Of a stretch of DNA of 64,000 bases, positions 37,651 through 46,296 are shown piece by piece (position 1 is the stretch's first letter; every line of letters starts with the position of its first letter). The notes beneath the pieces are model-generated. The model saw only the letters and a list, made by a program, of their open reading frames with translations, was not told the DNA's origin and did no database searches. Source of the DNA: Tangfeifania diversioriginum (lineage in GTDB: Bacteria; Bacteroidota; Bacteroidia; Bacteroidales; Prolixibacteraceae); the NCBI RefSeq assembly GCF_900141875.1, contig NZ_FQZE01000016.1:49203-113202 (forward strand), given 5' to 3'. The translations under genes were made by a program, and so were the position numbers.

Positions 37651-38738
37651 AAACAACTTTTGAAATTAATCCGATAAAGGAATGGCTGCCAAACCTGAAC
37701 AATCCGCTGCTTATTTCAGGGCCCTGCAGCCTGGAAACGGAACAGCAAACACTTGAAACAGCACGTTTACTGGCCAAAGATCCGCGGGTTTTTGTGTACC
37801 GCGGAGGTATTTGGAAACCCCGCACACGTCCCGGTTCTTTCGAAGGCGTTGGTTCAATTGGATTGAAATGGCTGCAGATGGTAAAAAAAGAAACCGGTCT
37901 GCCTGTGGGCACCGAAGTGGCCAATGCTCACCATACCGAAGAAGCCCTGAAAGCTGACCTGGACGTGCTGTGGATTGGTGCGCGCTCTACTGCAAGTCCT
38001 TTTGTGGTTCAGGAAATTGCCGATGTTTTAAAAGGTTCGAACAAACCTGTTTTAATAAAAAACCCGGTAAATCCGGATGTTCAGCTCTGGATGGGCGCTA
38101 TTGAGCGCGTTTACCAGGCAGGCATAAAAAGCATTGTTGCTATCCACCGCGGCTTCACGCCATTCCGCGAAACCAAATACCGTAACTACCCCAACTGGAA
38201 AACGGTTATTGAACTGCGCCGGCTTTTGCCCAATCTGCCCATTATTTGCGACCCCAGTCACATTGCCGGCAAGCGCGAATACCTGTTCGAAATTGCACAA
38301 AAATCGTTCGATATGGGCATGGACGGACTAATGCTCGAATCGCATATCGACCCGTCGTGCGCACTGAGCGATGCCAGCCAGCAGCTCACACCTGCCGATT
38401 TGGGCAAACTACTCGACAGGCTGGTAATCAGGCACCAGGATGCCAATAACCCTGATTTTGAAAACCGTCTCGATATGCTCCGGAGCCGAATTGACACACT
38501 TGATGCCGAATTGCTGGAAATGCTTTCATCGAGGGTAGCTATTGTAAAACAAATTGGCCAGTACAAAAAACACAACAACGTTACGGCATTGCAAATCAAC
38601 CGCTGGAGCCAGCTGATGGACAACCGGGTTAAGCTGGGGAAAAAGCTCGACCTGAACGAATCGCTTGTAAAAACTTTGTTCCAGCTCATCCACGAAGACT
38701 CGGTTCGCCTGCAAACCGATATTATGGATACCGAATAA
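37647..38738 (+). CDS. Bifunctional DAHP synthase / chorismate mutase
   Basis: A 363-residue fusion. Residues 1-265 are a type-I beta/KdsA-like 3-deoxy-7-phosphoheptulonate synthase (SGPCSLE, YRGGIWKPRTRPGSFEG, WIGARS, KNPVNPD, CDPSHIAGKRE). Residues 275-363 are an AroQ chorismate mutase (RLDMLRSRIDTLDAELLEMLSSR). It catalyses the first step of the shikimate pathway and the first step of the Phe/Tyr branch; the fused mutase often serves as the feedback sensor. This order is typical for Bacteroidetes. Coupled to tyrA, with a terminator directly after. Confidence 0.94.
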   Translation: MKTTFEINPIKEWLPNLNNPLLISGPCSLETEQQTLETARLLAKDPRVFVYRGGIWKPRTRPGSFEGVGSIGLKWLQMVKKETGLPVGTEVANAHHTEEALKADLDVLWIGARSTASPFVVQEIADVLKGSNKPVLIKNPVNPDVQLWMGAIERVYQAGIKSIVAIHRGFTPFRETKYRNYPNWKTVIELRRLLPNLPIICDPSHIAGKREYLFEIAQKSFDMGMDGLMLESHIDPSCALSDASQQLTPADLGKLLDRLVIRHQDANNPDFENRLDMLRSRIDTLDAELLEMLSSRVAIVKQIGQYKKHNNVTALQINRWSQLMDNRVKLGKKLDLNESLVKTLFQLIHEDSVRLQTDIMDTE

Positions 38739-38762
38739 AAAATATTTTGAAAAATAGTATCC

Positions 38763-38794
38763 ATCCCGGAGAAGTATATTTCCGGGATTTTTTA
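38763..38794 (+). terminator. Terminator after the aromatic operon
   Basis: ATCCCGGA (38763-38770) pairs with TCCGGGAT (38781-38788), followed by a T run. It runs into the stop codon of the convergent rnpA gene, whose own transcript may use the same stem. Confidence 0.85.
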
Positions 38795-39205
38795 TGCCTG
38801 GATTTTTGTGGCAATTTTATCCAAAGCTGTTTTCATTGCTTTATCAACCCGTTGATATTCAACAATTCCTTTGCCTATATAAATAAAAATTACAGCTACT
38901 TTTTTCTGTTTGATCCGCGAATAAAACCCTGGTTTATTCAACCGGTAAGCCTCTCTCATGCGCCTTTTAATCAGGTTCCGTTTAACCGCTCTTTTAAACA
39001 GTCTTTTGCTCGCCGCAAAAGCCGCTTTTGCCGGATAAGATCCATCAAATTCTGTTTCTGTAAAAACCACTTTCAGCGGATATACCAAAAATGTATTCCC
39101 CTCAGCAAACAACTTGTCGAATTGTTTTTTACTGCACAGCCGTTCCTCTTTTTTCAGCGTAAAACGGGTTTTCAATTGCGATTCTCCAGCAGCTTCGTTT
39201 TTCAT
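38792..39205 (-). CDS. rnpA: Ribonuclease P protein component
   Basis: A 137-residue basic protein that assists the RNase P RNA in maturing tRNA 5' ends. It shows RFTLKKEERLCSKKQFDKLF near the start and the RNR signature region FKRAVKRNLIKRRMREAYR. The start at 39205 (MKNEAAGE) gives the usual family length; an upstream Met at 39232 would add nine residues. Unlike many bacteria, no rpmH is adjacent; instead hemD and DUF4271 precede it, a known Bacteroidetes gene order. Confidence 0.92.
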   Translation of the reverse strand: MKNEAAGESQLKTRFTLKKEERLCSKKQFDKLFAEGNTFLVYPLKVVFTETEFDGSYPAKAAFAASKRLFKRAVKRNLIKRRMREAYRLNKPGFYSRIKQKKVAVIFIYIGKGIVEYQRVDKAMKTALDKIATKIQA

Positions 39206-39268
39206 GAGCGATAAAAAAAGGCCATCCACCAAAGGGCGAACAGCCTTTCAAAGTTATATTTTTTCTAC

Positions 39269-40018
39269 TTAATCTCCTTTGTTCATTTTTTTAATGTACT
39301 GTTCCAAAGCCATTGTCATTGATGGAGATTTGGCTGTTGGCGCCTGAATATCGAGCCGTAATCCGGCTTCCTTAACAGCCTTTGCTGTTGTTGGGCCAAA
39401 GCAAGCAATACGTGTGTTATTCTGTTGAAAATCGGGAAAATTATCGAATAAGGAACGTATTCCGGAGGGACTGAAAAATACAAGAATATCGTAGTTTACG
39501 TCTTTCAGGTCGGATAAATCGCTGCTTACGGTTCTGTAAAGAACAGCTTTTGTGTATTTGTAACCTCCTTTATCGAGCAAATCCGGAATTTGTTCTTTAT
39601 GAATATCCGAAAGCGGCACCAGAAATTTTTCATCCTTATGCTTTTTCATCACATTTATAAGGTCAGAAAACTTCCCGTTACCATAAAATATTTTTCGCTT
39701 GCGGTACACAATGTACTTTTGCAAATAGAAGGCAGTTGCCTCTGAAATACAAAAATATTTCATTGAATCGGGAACTGTAAGGCGCATTTCCTGCGCAATG
39801 CGGAAAAAATGATCGATAGCAGTACGACTAGTAAAAATAACTGCAGAATGCTCCAGGATATGAATCCGGGTTTGCCGAAAATCTTTTGCTGAAACCCCCT
39901 CAACATGAATAAAAGGCCGAAAATCAATTTTAATATTGCTCTTCTCAGCCAAGTCATAGTAAGGAGATTTAGCCGTTTCAGGCTTAGGTTGCGAAACCAG
40001 TATACTCTTGATTTTCAA
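39269..40018 (-). CDS. hemD: Uroporphyrinogen-III synthase
   Basis: A 249-residue protein with the loose two-domain HemD pattern: ILVSQPKPE at the start, VIFTSRTAIDHF, a linker, VLYRTVSS, VFFSPSGIRSLF and IACFGPTTAKAVKEAG. It would close hydroxymethylbilane with ring inversion to uroporphyrinogen III in haem synthesis. HemD sequences diverge strongly, so recognition rests on the motif order and on the DUF4271-hemD-rnpA neighbourhood. It begins 14 nt after the DUF4271 gene and is likely cotranscribed with it. Confidence 0.88.
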   Translation of the reverse strand: MKIKSILVSQPKPETAKSPYYDLAEKSNIKIDFRPFIHVEGVSAKDFRQTRIHILEHSAVIFTSRTAIDHFFRIAQEMRLTVPDSMKYFCISEATAFYLQKYIVYRKRKIFYGNGKFSDLINVMKKHKDEKFLVPLSDIHKEQIPDLLDKGGYKYTKAVLYRTVSSDLSDLKDVNYDILVFFSPSGIRSLFDNFPDFQQNNTRIACFGPTTAKAVKEAGLRLDIQAPTAKSPSMTMALEQYIKKMNKGD

Positions 40019-40032
40019 AATACGTATTTCTT

Positions 40033-40905
40033 TTAATTAAACTTACCCACTAGATCAAACAATAATTTGTAAACTAAAACCAAGGGTAAAAATTCAAGGG
40101 TACAAAAGTATAAAAAGAGATATAATATTGAAAATTGTTTCCTTAATAATATCATAACTCCCCTGAATACAAGTAAAAAATAAATTGCTGCAACAATCAA
40201 AATTCCAATAATTACCGGAATTTTCAAACTCGAAAAAGGCGAAAATGCCAGTAACGCCACAACCGGTATAAGCACCATCCCTGCTACGCGGTTGGTGTTA
40301 TTTAAGTTAAACAAAAACTCACTTGTTTCACTTGTGTTTTCGAAAAGAAATCCCATGTATTTATACAATAGTTTTTTCCCCAGAAAATAAACAAAGGTTC
40401 CGGCAAGGCAAAAAATATAAAGTGTATAACCGCCGGCAGTGAAATCAAGCCTAAAAAAATTAATGAGTTGAAACAGGAATACTGAAAAAACCAGATAAAA
40501 AACTACATCGAGCCTGAAAGCCCCGTGCGAAAAGGAGTAGTTCCGCTCACGAAACATTCTTTCGGCAGTAGAGTAATTTACAATTGACTGAAATAAATTC
40601 TGAATATATTTTGACCATCCTGCTTTTACAGTGGCAAAAATTAACAGCACAAAAAGCAACAAGAACGAAAGCCACGTTGTGTTGTCACTGTTTAAATGCT
40701 GAACAGGCAAAACCAAATCTTTATTAATTGACGTGTCCGGATTAACCAGTTGCAACTCATTCCATCTTTGTGGTGTTGCAGCATCAGTTGCCGGCAAAAC
40801 CTGTTCAGCCTGCCATGGTTGCCAGAGGAAAACCTGAGCAGTTGTTGGCTGTTGTGACTGCCCTTCAGCAACAATTCCCTGCATGATTGTGTTAATTCCA
40901 TTCAT
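40033..40905 (-). CDS. DUF4271 integral membrane protein
   Basis: A 290-residue protein with a polar N-terminal quarter and about seven hydrophobic segments (from SFLLLFVLLIFATVKAGW onward). The segment YSTAERMFRERNYSFSHGAFRLDVVF is typical of DUF4271, a Bacteroidetes-specific family usually encoded next to hemD, as here. Function is unknown; the constant link with hemD suggests a part in haem supply or membrane biogenesis, which is inference. Confidence 0.85.
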   Translation of the reverse strand: MNGINTIMQGIVAEGQSQQPTTAQVFLWQPWQAEQVLPATDAATPQRWNELQLVNPDTSINKDLVLPVQHLNSDNTTWLSFLLLFVLLIFATVKAGWSKYIQNLFQSIVNYSTAERMFRERNYSFSHGAFRLDVVFYLVFSVFLFQLINFFRLDFTAGGYTLYIFCLAGTFVYFLGKKLLYKYMGFLFENTSETSEFLFNLNNTNRVAGMVLIPVVALLAFSPFSSLKIPVIIGILIVAAIYFLLVFRGVMILLRKQFSILYLFLYFCTLEFLPLVLVYKLLFDLVGKFN

Positions 40906-40941
40906 TTTTCAGAATGCAAAGATACCAATTAGTTTAGTGAT

Positions 40942-42051
40942 TTAAATGATCTTCCGCACACCCGGAATTTGCTTTATTCCCCAAGCCACCAAAAAACAGG
41001 CAATAAGGGAAACCGGTGCCAGCACAATAAATTTCAGCGGGGGAAAAACAGACCAGTGCCTTAAGGCAACGCTCAACGCCACAATTACCGGCGCATGAAA
41101 AACAAATACTCCGTAGGCACTGTCAGAAAGCTGCCTGGCAAACCCACTTTGCGCGTTGAACCGGTATTTGAAAATTCCGGCAAGGCCAATAATGAGAGAA
41201 AAACCGGTAAACTGCTCCCACAGGGCATACCCCAGGCTCTGCCAGTTCAGTCCGCCCATAAAATCATCTGCTCCGTTTTCGGGTGTTCCTCCCACCAAAA
41301 AAAGTACTGGAATACCAATTAAAATAAGTGCCTGGGCCGCCAAAAACCACTGTCTCCCCATTTTTGCAGAAACTGAACCGAACCAATTATTTTGCCAGGC
41401 CACAATTCCCAATGCAAAAAATAAAATATACTGTACGAAAAACGGAAACTGAAAATTGGTAAAAGGCATACTCCAACCTACCGGCAGCCAAATACGGATA
41501 ATAAACTGCAAAAGCCCGGTAAAAAAGGCGGTCAGTAAAATTGCAGCGGTGCCGGGAAATTTCATCCGGACACGAATTTTCAACTTCCGAACAGCCAAAC
41601 AAATCAAAGTAAACACCAGCAGCGCCTCAATAAACCACAACGGGCCAAAACCTCTGCCAGTTCCGTTCAGCCAATAATTGAACAGCGAAACATCCCTTCC
41701 TTCAACAAAACGATGATGAATAAAAACCGTAAGCGGTGAAAGGATAAAAAAGAAAAACAACAGGGGAAAACCCAGTCGCACCAAGCGTCCGGAGGAAAAT
41801 TTCAGTATGCCTTTACGATTTAAGGAAGGAACAAGAAAAAAAGCAGAAACAAAAAAGAACATTCCCATAAAAAACGACTGGTTTGCCGCCACAAACATGA
41901 GCATGGGAAGAACAGCCGGAAAACCAACCTCCGCTTCGTTGTAATACCAGTCGCCCGGAGCGCCGTATGTTATTGACAAATGGTGGAGAACCACCAGGCT
42001 AATCAAAAAAATACGCAGATTGTCGATAAAATACAAACGGTTTATTGTCAT
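40942..42051 (-). CDS. Acyltransferase family 3 membrane protein
   Basis: A 369-residue protein with about ten membrane helices. The N-terminal segment RLYFIDNLRIFLISLVVLHHLS contains the conserved His pair of the acyltransferase-3 family, and the FPLLFFFFILSP region and arginines in the next loop also fit. These enzymes O-acetylate or O-acylate glucans, peptidoglycan or lipids; the acceptor here is unknown. It begins 111 nt after the symporter gene and could be transcribed with the sialic-acid operon, in which sialic-acid O-acetyl groups matter, but that link is speculation. Confidence 0.87.
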   Translation of the reverse strand: MTINRLYFIDNLRIFLISLVVLHHLSITYGAPGDWYYNEAEVGFPAVLPMLMFVAANQSFFMGMFFFVSAFFLVPSLNRKGILKFSSGRLVRLGFPLLFFFFILSPLTVFIHHRFVEGRDVSLFNYWLNGTGRGFGPLWFIEALLVFTLICLAVRKLKIRVRMKFPGTAAILLTAFFTGLLQFIIRIWLPVGWSMPFTNFQFPFFVQYILFFALGIVAWQNNWFGSVSAKMGRQWFLAAQALILIGIPVLFLVGGTPENGADDFMGGLNWQSLGYALWEQFTGFSLIIGLAGIFKYRFNAQSGFARQLSDSAYGVFVFHAPVIVALSVALRHWSVFPPLKFIVLAPVSLIACFLVAWGIKQIPGVRKII

Positions 42052-42162
42052 CTCGAAATCAGTTTATTGGAAACTGAAACCAAAGATAAATTAAAAACCG
42101 AAAAAACCATTTACAATTATTTTTCCAATTTATCTGACAACCGCCAGCCATTTACAAATGAC

Positions 42163-44793
42163 TTAACTGTTTTCCCGGCTCTTCCAGGTATAGCCCTTAA
42201 TCGTTTTCCGGTTCGGAAAAACAAAGCTAAAAACCAGCGCCAGCAACACACTGGCAACCAGGCCCACAAAACCATACAGCAGAAACGAAAGTGAGGTGTT
42301 GTTTTTCACCAAAACCAAAATGACAATTCCTGTCAAAACGCCAATGAGCGCTGCTTTTCCTGAAATACGCGGAAAGAAAATCCCCATGACAAACAAAGCG
42401 CCCAAACCGGCAGTTAACAATCCCAAAAAGGTATTAAACTGATCCCACAGCGAAGCAATGTTCCAGGTAGCCAGCATCAGCGCCATCGTAATTCCAAGCA
42501 CACCCACAATAATTCCCGACCAGCGTGCCACGGCCATGTTGCGTTTATGACCGGATTTCTGCGCCAGCACTTTGTAAAAATCAGAAGTAATTACTGCAGA
42601 CACCGAATTGATGTTGGACGACAGCGTGGACATGGCCGCCGCAAAAATAGCGGCAATGAGCAAGCCAGCTACTCCTGCAGGCATTTGCGACACAATAAAC
42701 TGCGGAAACACCGAATCGATGTTGGGATTGAGTACCGACATGTGTTCCGGGTTGGACGTATAATAGGCATACAAACCGGTTCCAAGCAAAAAGAAAATGA
42801 TGGTCACCGGAATCGCCAGAATCCCATTCAGCCAGATACTCTGCCCGGTAGCTTTTTCATCTTTGGTGGTCATGTAGCGCTGCACCACACTTTGGTCGCT
42901 GGTGTAGGTAATAAGCGTGTTGGCAAGTCCTCCAATCAGCACCACCCAAAAAACCGGCTGCGAAAAATCGAACCGAAAATCGAAGGTGTGAAATTTCTGG
43001 TTCTGACCGGTTATTTCGAAAAAGCCGCTTAACCCGCCTTCCACTCCCGCCATCATAAAGGCCAGGGCAACAAATGCACCGCCCAGCAGAATAAATCCCT
43101 GAATCACATCGCCCCAAACCACAGCTTCCATACCGCCGCTGGTACAATAAATAATAGTCACCACACCCATAATAATAATGGCCCAATAAATACTGAAACC
43201 GGTAACAACATTCAGCGCCAGCGAAGGCAGAAATAGCACCACGGCAATGCGGCTCACCATAAAAAATACAAACAACGCAGAGGCCAGCCACCGCACAGCA
43301 CGGTTAAACCGCGCCTCAAGGTACTGGTAAGCCGTATCGAAATTGAACCGCCGGAAAAACGGCAGAAAATACCGGATAACAATGGGTGCCACCATAATTA
43401 TGGCCATGTTGAATAGGAACATACGCCAGTCGGACGCATACGATTTGGCCGGAATAGCAATAAACGTGATGGCGCTGAGCGTGGTGGCAAAAATGCTGAT
43501 ACCTGCAGCCCACCAGGGAATCCGGCCACCGGCTTTGAAAAAATCATCGGTGCTGTTTTCGCGGCGCATGAAGTAAAATCCCAGCAACAACATACCCACA
43601 AAATAAAGTGCCAGTACAATGTAATTCAGCCATCCAAAAACCGGTTTTACCGAAAACTGGATTTCGTGCAAGAACGGCGTTCGGGTTGCCGGTTTGATTT
43701 CGCCTCCGGGAATAACCACAACATCATTCCAAACAAGAGCCGGGGCAACAGCCACCGGAGTTCCCTGCCAACTTCCTGCAACAAACCATTCGTCGGTAAC
43801 CGTGTTGTAAACTTTTATTTTTGAATTGAATCCGGAATGGTTTATCCAAAGTGAATCGCGCAGTTGTCGGGCTTCTTCATTTCCGTTTTGAAGGGCATGA
43901 ATGGCCCTTTCTACCTGATTGAAAGTTTCGCCTGAATCGCCGCCTGTCAGCACAATGTGTGAAGCGCCAATCGACGCTGCCGAAGCCACTGCCAGCGGGA
44001 TTTCCATATCTTTTTTCTGTTCCCATTTCCCCTCTGAAGGACGGAAGCGGAAAACGTGCGGATAAAACGTTGTGGTGGATTCACCTTCCTTTTTTGCCCG
44101 TCCGCCAAAAACGTGCAGACTCACCTCTTCGCCATCCATCTGGGCAACGGCCGAAGCACCCGAAACCGGAAGCGGAAAATCGGGTCGTTTTTGCCAGCCA
44201 CTTTCAGGATTGGTGATATCCAGCGCCAAAAACTGACTGGTTGCACCGTTTTCACTTTCGCCCCCAATCACATAAACGGTATTCTCAATGGCCGCAGCAG
44301 CAGTACTTTTTACAGCTGCCGGCAATTCCGGCAATTCTGAAATTTTCACCGAAGTGCCGTTCCAACTCAGCAGATAAACCCGGTTGCTCAACCCATCGGG
44401 TGACTGGCCGCCAATGCAAAGCATACCCTGCGGCAACGAAACCGAAGCGCCCTCTCCCAGCGCAACAGGTAATTTTGATGAAACATTCAATAAATTCAAA
44501 CCATCTGCAGAACGTTCATAAACCAGCACCGCATCGGAAAAATACTTTTCACCACCTTCCCACGGTTTTCCTTCGGGGAAAGCCGTTCCACCGGCCACCA
44601 TCAACACGTTGTTGTGTACGCCGGCAAAAACTCCGGACAGCCCTTCGTTTCCAGTAATCTCAGATACATTTTCCAGCAACGGAAAACTATTCTGCTGCAA
44701 CTGGTTTATTGGTGTTTCTTCAGAAGCACTACCTTTCCAAATAACTACGAAAAGGAGTAAAACCAATATTGTTGTTCTTTTAAAATGGCGCAT
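42163..44793 (-). CDS. Sialic-acid mutarotase-sodium symporter fusion
   Basis: An 876-residue protein with a signal peptide (MRHFKRTTILVLLLFVVIW). A Kelch-type propeller at about 30-375 carries repeats such as VYVIGGESENGAT, LHVFGGRA and IVLTGGDSG and matches the cyclically permuted N-acetylneuraminate mutarotase (NanM-like). A sodium:solute symporter core of about 13 helices spans 385-876 (FFKAGGRIPWWAAGISIFAT, SGGMEAVVWGDVIQG). The propeller would sit in the periplasm and present the right anomer to the channel. It is the inner-membrane uptake step of the locus and lies downstream of the epimerase gene. Confidence 0.88.
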   Translation of the reverse strand: MRHFKRTTILVLLLFVVIWKGSASEETPINQLQQNSFPLLENVSEITGNEGLSGVFAGVHNNVLMVAGGTAFPEGKPWEGGEKYFSDAVLVYERSADGLNLLNVSSKLPVALGEGASVSLPQGMLCIGGQSPDGLSNRVYLLSWNGTSVKISELPELPAAVKSTAAAAIENTVYVIGGESENGATSQFLALDITNPESGWQKRPDFPLPVSGASAVAQMDGEEVSLHVFGGRAKKEGESTTTFYPHVFRFRPSEGKWEQKKDMEIPLAVASAASIGASHIVLTGGDSGETFNQVERAIHALQNGNEEARQLRDSLWINHSGFNSKIKVYNTVTDEWFVAGSWQGTPVAVAPALVWNDVVVIPGGEIKPATRTPFLHEIQFSVKPVFGWLNYIVLALYFVGMLLLGFYFMRRENSTDDFFKAGGRIPWWAAGISIFATTLSAITFIAIPAKSYASDWRMFLFNMAIIMVAPIVIRYFLPFFRRFNFDTAYQYLEARFNRAVRWLASALFVFFMVSRIAVVLFLPSLALNVVTGFSIYWAIIIMGVVTIIYCTSGGMEAVVWGDVIQGFILLGGAFVALAFMMAGVEGGLSGFFEITGQNQKFHTFDFRFDFSQPVFWVVLIGGLANTLITYTSDQSVVQRYMTTKDEKATGQSIWLNGILAIPVTIIFFLLGTGLYAYYTSNPEHMSVLNPNIDSVFPQFIVSQMPAGVAGLLIAAIFAAAMSTLSSNINSVSAVITSDFYKVLAQKSGHKRNMAVARWSGIIVGVLGITMALMLATWNIASLWDQFNTFLGLLTAGLGALFVMGIFFPRISGKAALIGVLTGIVILVLVKNNTSLSFLLYGFVGLVASVLLALVFSFVFPNRKTIKGYTWKSRENS

Positions 44794-44830
44794 AATGTAT
44801 TGATTACAAGACTAATTCAAAGAATAATTT

Positions 44831-44888
44831 CCCGCTGATAGCGCTGATTTACGCAGAAAACAAATTCAAAATCCGCGACATCAGCGGG
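44831..44888. repeat. Inverted repeat between epimerase and symporter genes
   Basis: CCCGCTGAT (44831-44839) is perfectly repeated in inverse at 44880-44888, with further imperfect pairing between GCGCTGATTTACGCAG and the right flank. It lies just after the epimerase stop in the minus-strand transcript. No T-run follows closely, which favours a dispersed repeat or mRNA-processing hairpin over a terminator. Confidence 0.6.
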
Positions 44889-44896
44889 AGAAAATT

Positions 44897-46060
44897 TCAC
44901 TTCAATGTTTCCAACGTTTTCCAAACCTGGTACAACCCGCGCGGCACATGAAAACAGCCTTTCCATTTTCCGCCTTTCAGCGGTAGCAGTACTTCGCCCC
45001 GGCGGTTGAGGTAACCAAACCACTCGCCGTGTTCGGGGTCGGCAAAATGCGACCAGGTGTAATCGTGCACTTTTTCAAACCAGGTGAGGCACTCTTTATT
45101 TCCGGTGAGCGCATACCCTTTTATCAGGCTGATGAGCGATTCAATGTGCACCCACCACAATTTCTGGTCCCACTCCAGTTGCTGCGGCGGATTTCCTTTA
45201 ATGTCGAGGAAATAGAAAATCCCGTCGAACTCTTTGTCCCAGCCGTATTCCAGCGTGCGCAATACAATTTCCACTGCTTTTTGTGCCAACTCCGGTTTTT
45301 GCAATCGCACCGACAAATCCATGATAAACCACATGGCTTCAATGGCATGCCCCGGGTTGATGAGGCGGCCTTCGAACGAATCGGAAAAGCTGCCGTCGGG
45401 TTTTACATTTTCCAAAATCAAACCTGAGTCGGGCTGATAAAACACATCCATCACTTCGTGCAACACTTTTTCAATGGTTTCGTCCACCAGCTGTTCGGGC
45501 AGCAGGTGCTCGATTTCCAGCGACAGGTTGCACAAAATCATGGGCAGCGAAAAGCCCTTCAGCGGACGCGTTCCGGGAACCAGTTTGTTGTATTTTCCTT
45601 TGGGATTGTCGCTGCGTTTCAGAATGTTTTCGAAGGTGTTTTTGGCGATTTGCCCGTATTCCTCATTGCCTGTGGCTTTGTAAAGCTGGCCAAACGCCAT
45701 GGTGGCAAAGCAGTCGGAAAAAATATTGTAGGGCTGCACCAATGGTTTTCCTTCACGGGTGAGCGAAAAGTACCAGTTCAGGTCTCCGTCGTGCCCGTAT
45801 TTTTGCAGGAATTTCGCACCATGCAATGCCATGTCGAGCCACTGCTGTTTCTGCTCCACTTTATTGAACAGGGTGGAAAACATCCAGACTTCCCGCCCTT
45901 GCAACCAGATGAATTTATCGGTATCGAAAACCATTCCATCACGATTGAGACACGTAAAATAACCACCAAACTCCTCATCTTTTGAGTGGTTCTCCCAAAA
46001 AGGAACCACGTTTTCGAGGAGTTCGTTTTTGTATTGTTGTGCTAAATTTTTGAAGTCCAT
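44897..46060 (-). CDS. N-acylglucosamine 2-epimerase (AGE/renin-binding type)
   Basis: A 387-residue (alpha/alpha)6-barrel enzyme interconverting N-acetylmannosamine and N-acetylglucosamine. Segments GGYFTCLNRDG, WLQGREVWMFSTLFN, PGHAIEAMWFIMDL and WWVHIESL include the catalytic His and Arg regions of the family. Bacteroidetes use this enzyme instead of ManNAc kinase plus ManNAc-6P epimerase. Located between N-acetylneuraminate lyase and the symporter, it would process the ManNAc made by the lyase. The kinase and nag genes needed next are not in the window. Confidence 0.92.
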   Translation of the reverse strand: MDFKNLAQQYKNELLENVVPFWENHSKDEEFGGYFTCLNRDGMVFDTDKFIWLQGREVWMFSTLFNKVEQKQQWLDMALHGAKFLQKYGHDGDLNWYFSLTREGKPLVQPYNIFSDCFATMAFGQLYKATGNEEYGQIAKNTFENILKRSDNPKGKYNKLVPGTRPLKGFSLPMILCNLSLEIEHLLPEQLVDETIEKVLHEVMDVFYQPDSGLILENVKPDGSFSDSFEGRLINPGHAIEAMWFIMDLSVRLQKPELAQKAVEIVLRTLEYGWDKEFDGIFYFLDIKGNPPQQLEWDQKLWWVHIESLISLIKGYALTGNKECLTWFEKVHDYTWSHFADPEHGEWFGYLNRRGEVLLPLKGGKWKGCFHVPRGLYQVWKTLETLK

Positions 46061-46128
46061 ATTTAAAAGTTTATTTTATATCCGGCAGAAATATCTATAA
46101 TCATATTAAATTGTCAATCCTTGAAAGC

Positions 46129-46210
46129 TGTCATTTCGACGAGTATTCGAGGAGAAATCTGTTTCAATATTTAAGATTTCTCACCCGGAATACCGGGATT
46201 CGAAATGACA
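46129..46210. repeat. Multi-hairpin palindromic repeat between epimerase and lyase genes
   Basis: TGTCATTTCGA (46129-46139) pairs with TCGAAATGACA (46200-46210) as an outer stem. Inside are GAGAAATCT (46152-46160) with AGATTTCTC (46174-46182) and CCCGG-AATA-CCGGG (46184-46197). The TCATTTCGA...GAGAAATCT pattern is one I recognise as dispersed in many Bacteroidetes genomes. It is transcribed within the sialic-acid operon. Confidence 0.7.
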
Positions 46211-46261
46211 ATTAATAAACATATGCACCTCCGGAAACCTTTTCCTTCACACCAAAATTAA

Positions 46262-46296
46262 AACTAACCAAATGGTTGCTAACCGATTGGTTAGTT
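46262..46296 (-). terminator. Terminator-like hairpin at the end of nanA
   Basis: AACTAACCAA (46262-46271) and TTGGTTAGTT (46287-46296) are perfect inverse copies, and the interior GGTT-GCT-AACC adds a nested pairing. On the minus strand the stem is followed by a T-rich TTTTAATTTT. It includes the nanA stop codon, so partial termination could lower expression of the epimerase, symporter and acyltransferase genes. Confidence 0.5.

Noticed and set aside
42547..44657. Several long open frames opposite the symporter/mutarotase gene
   Set aside because: Explained by G/C-biased third positions of the real gene; products are Arg/His/Cys-rich without domains.
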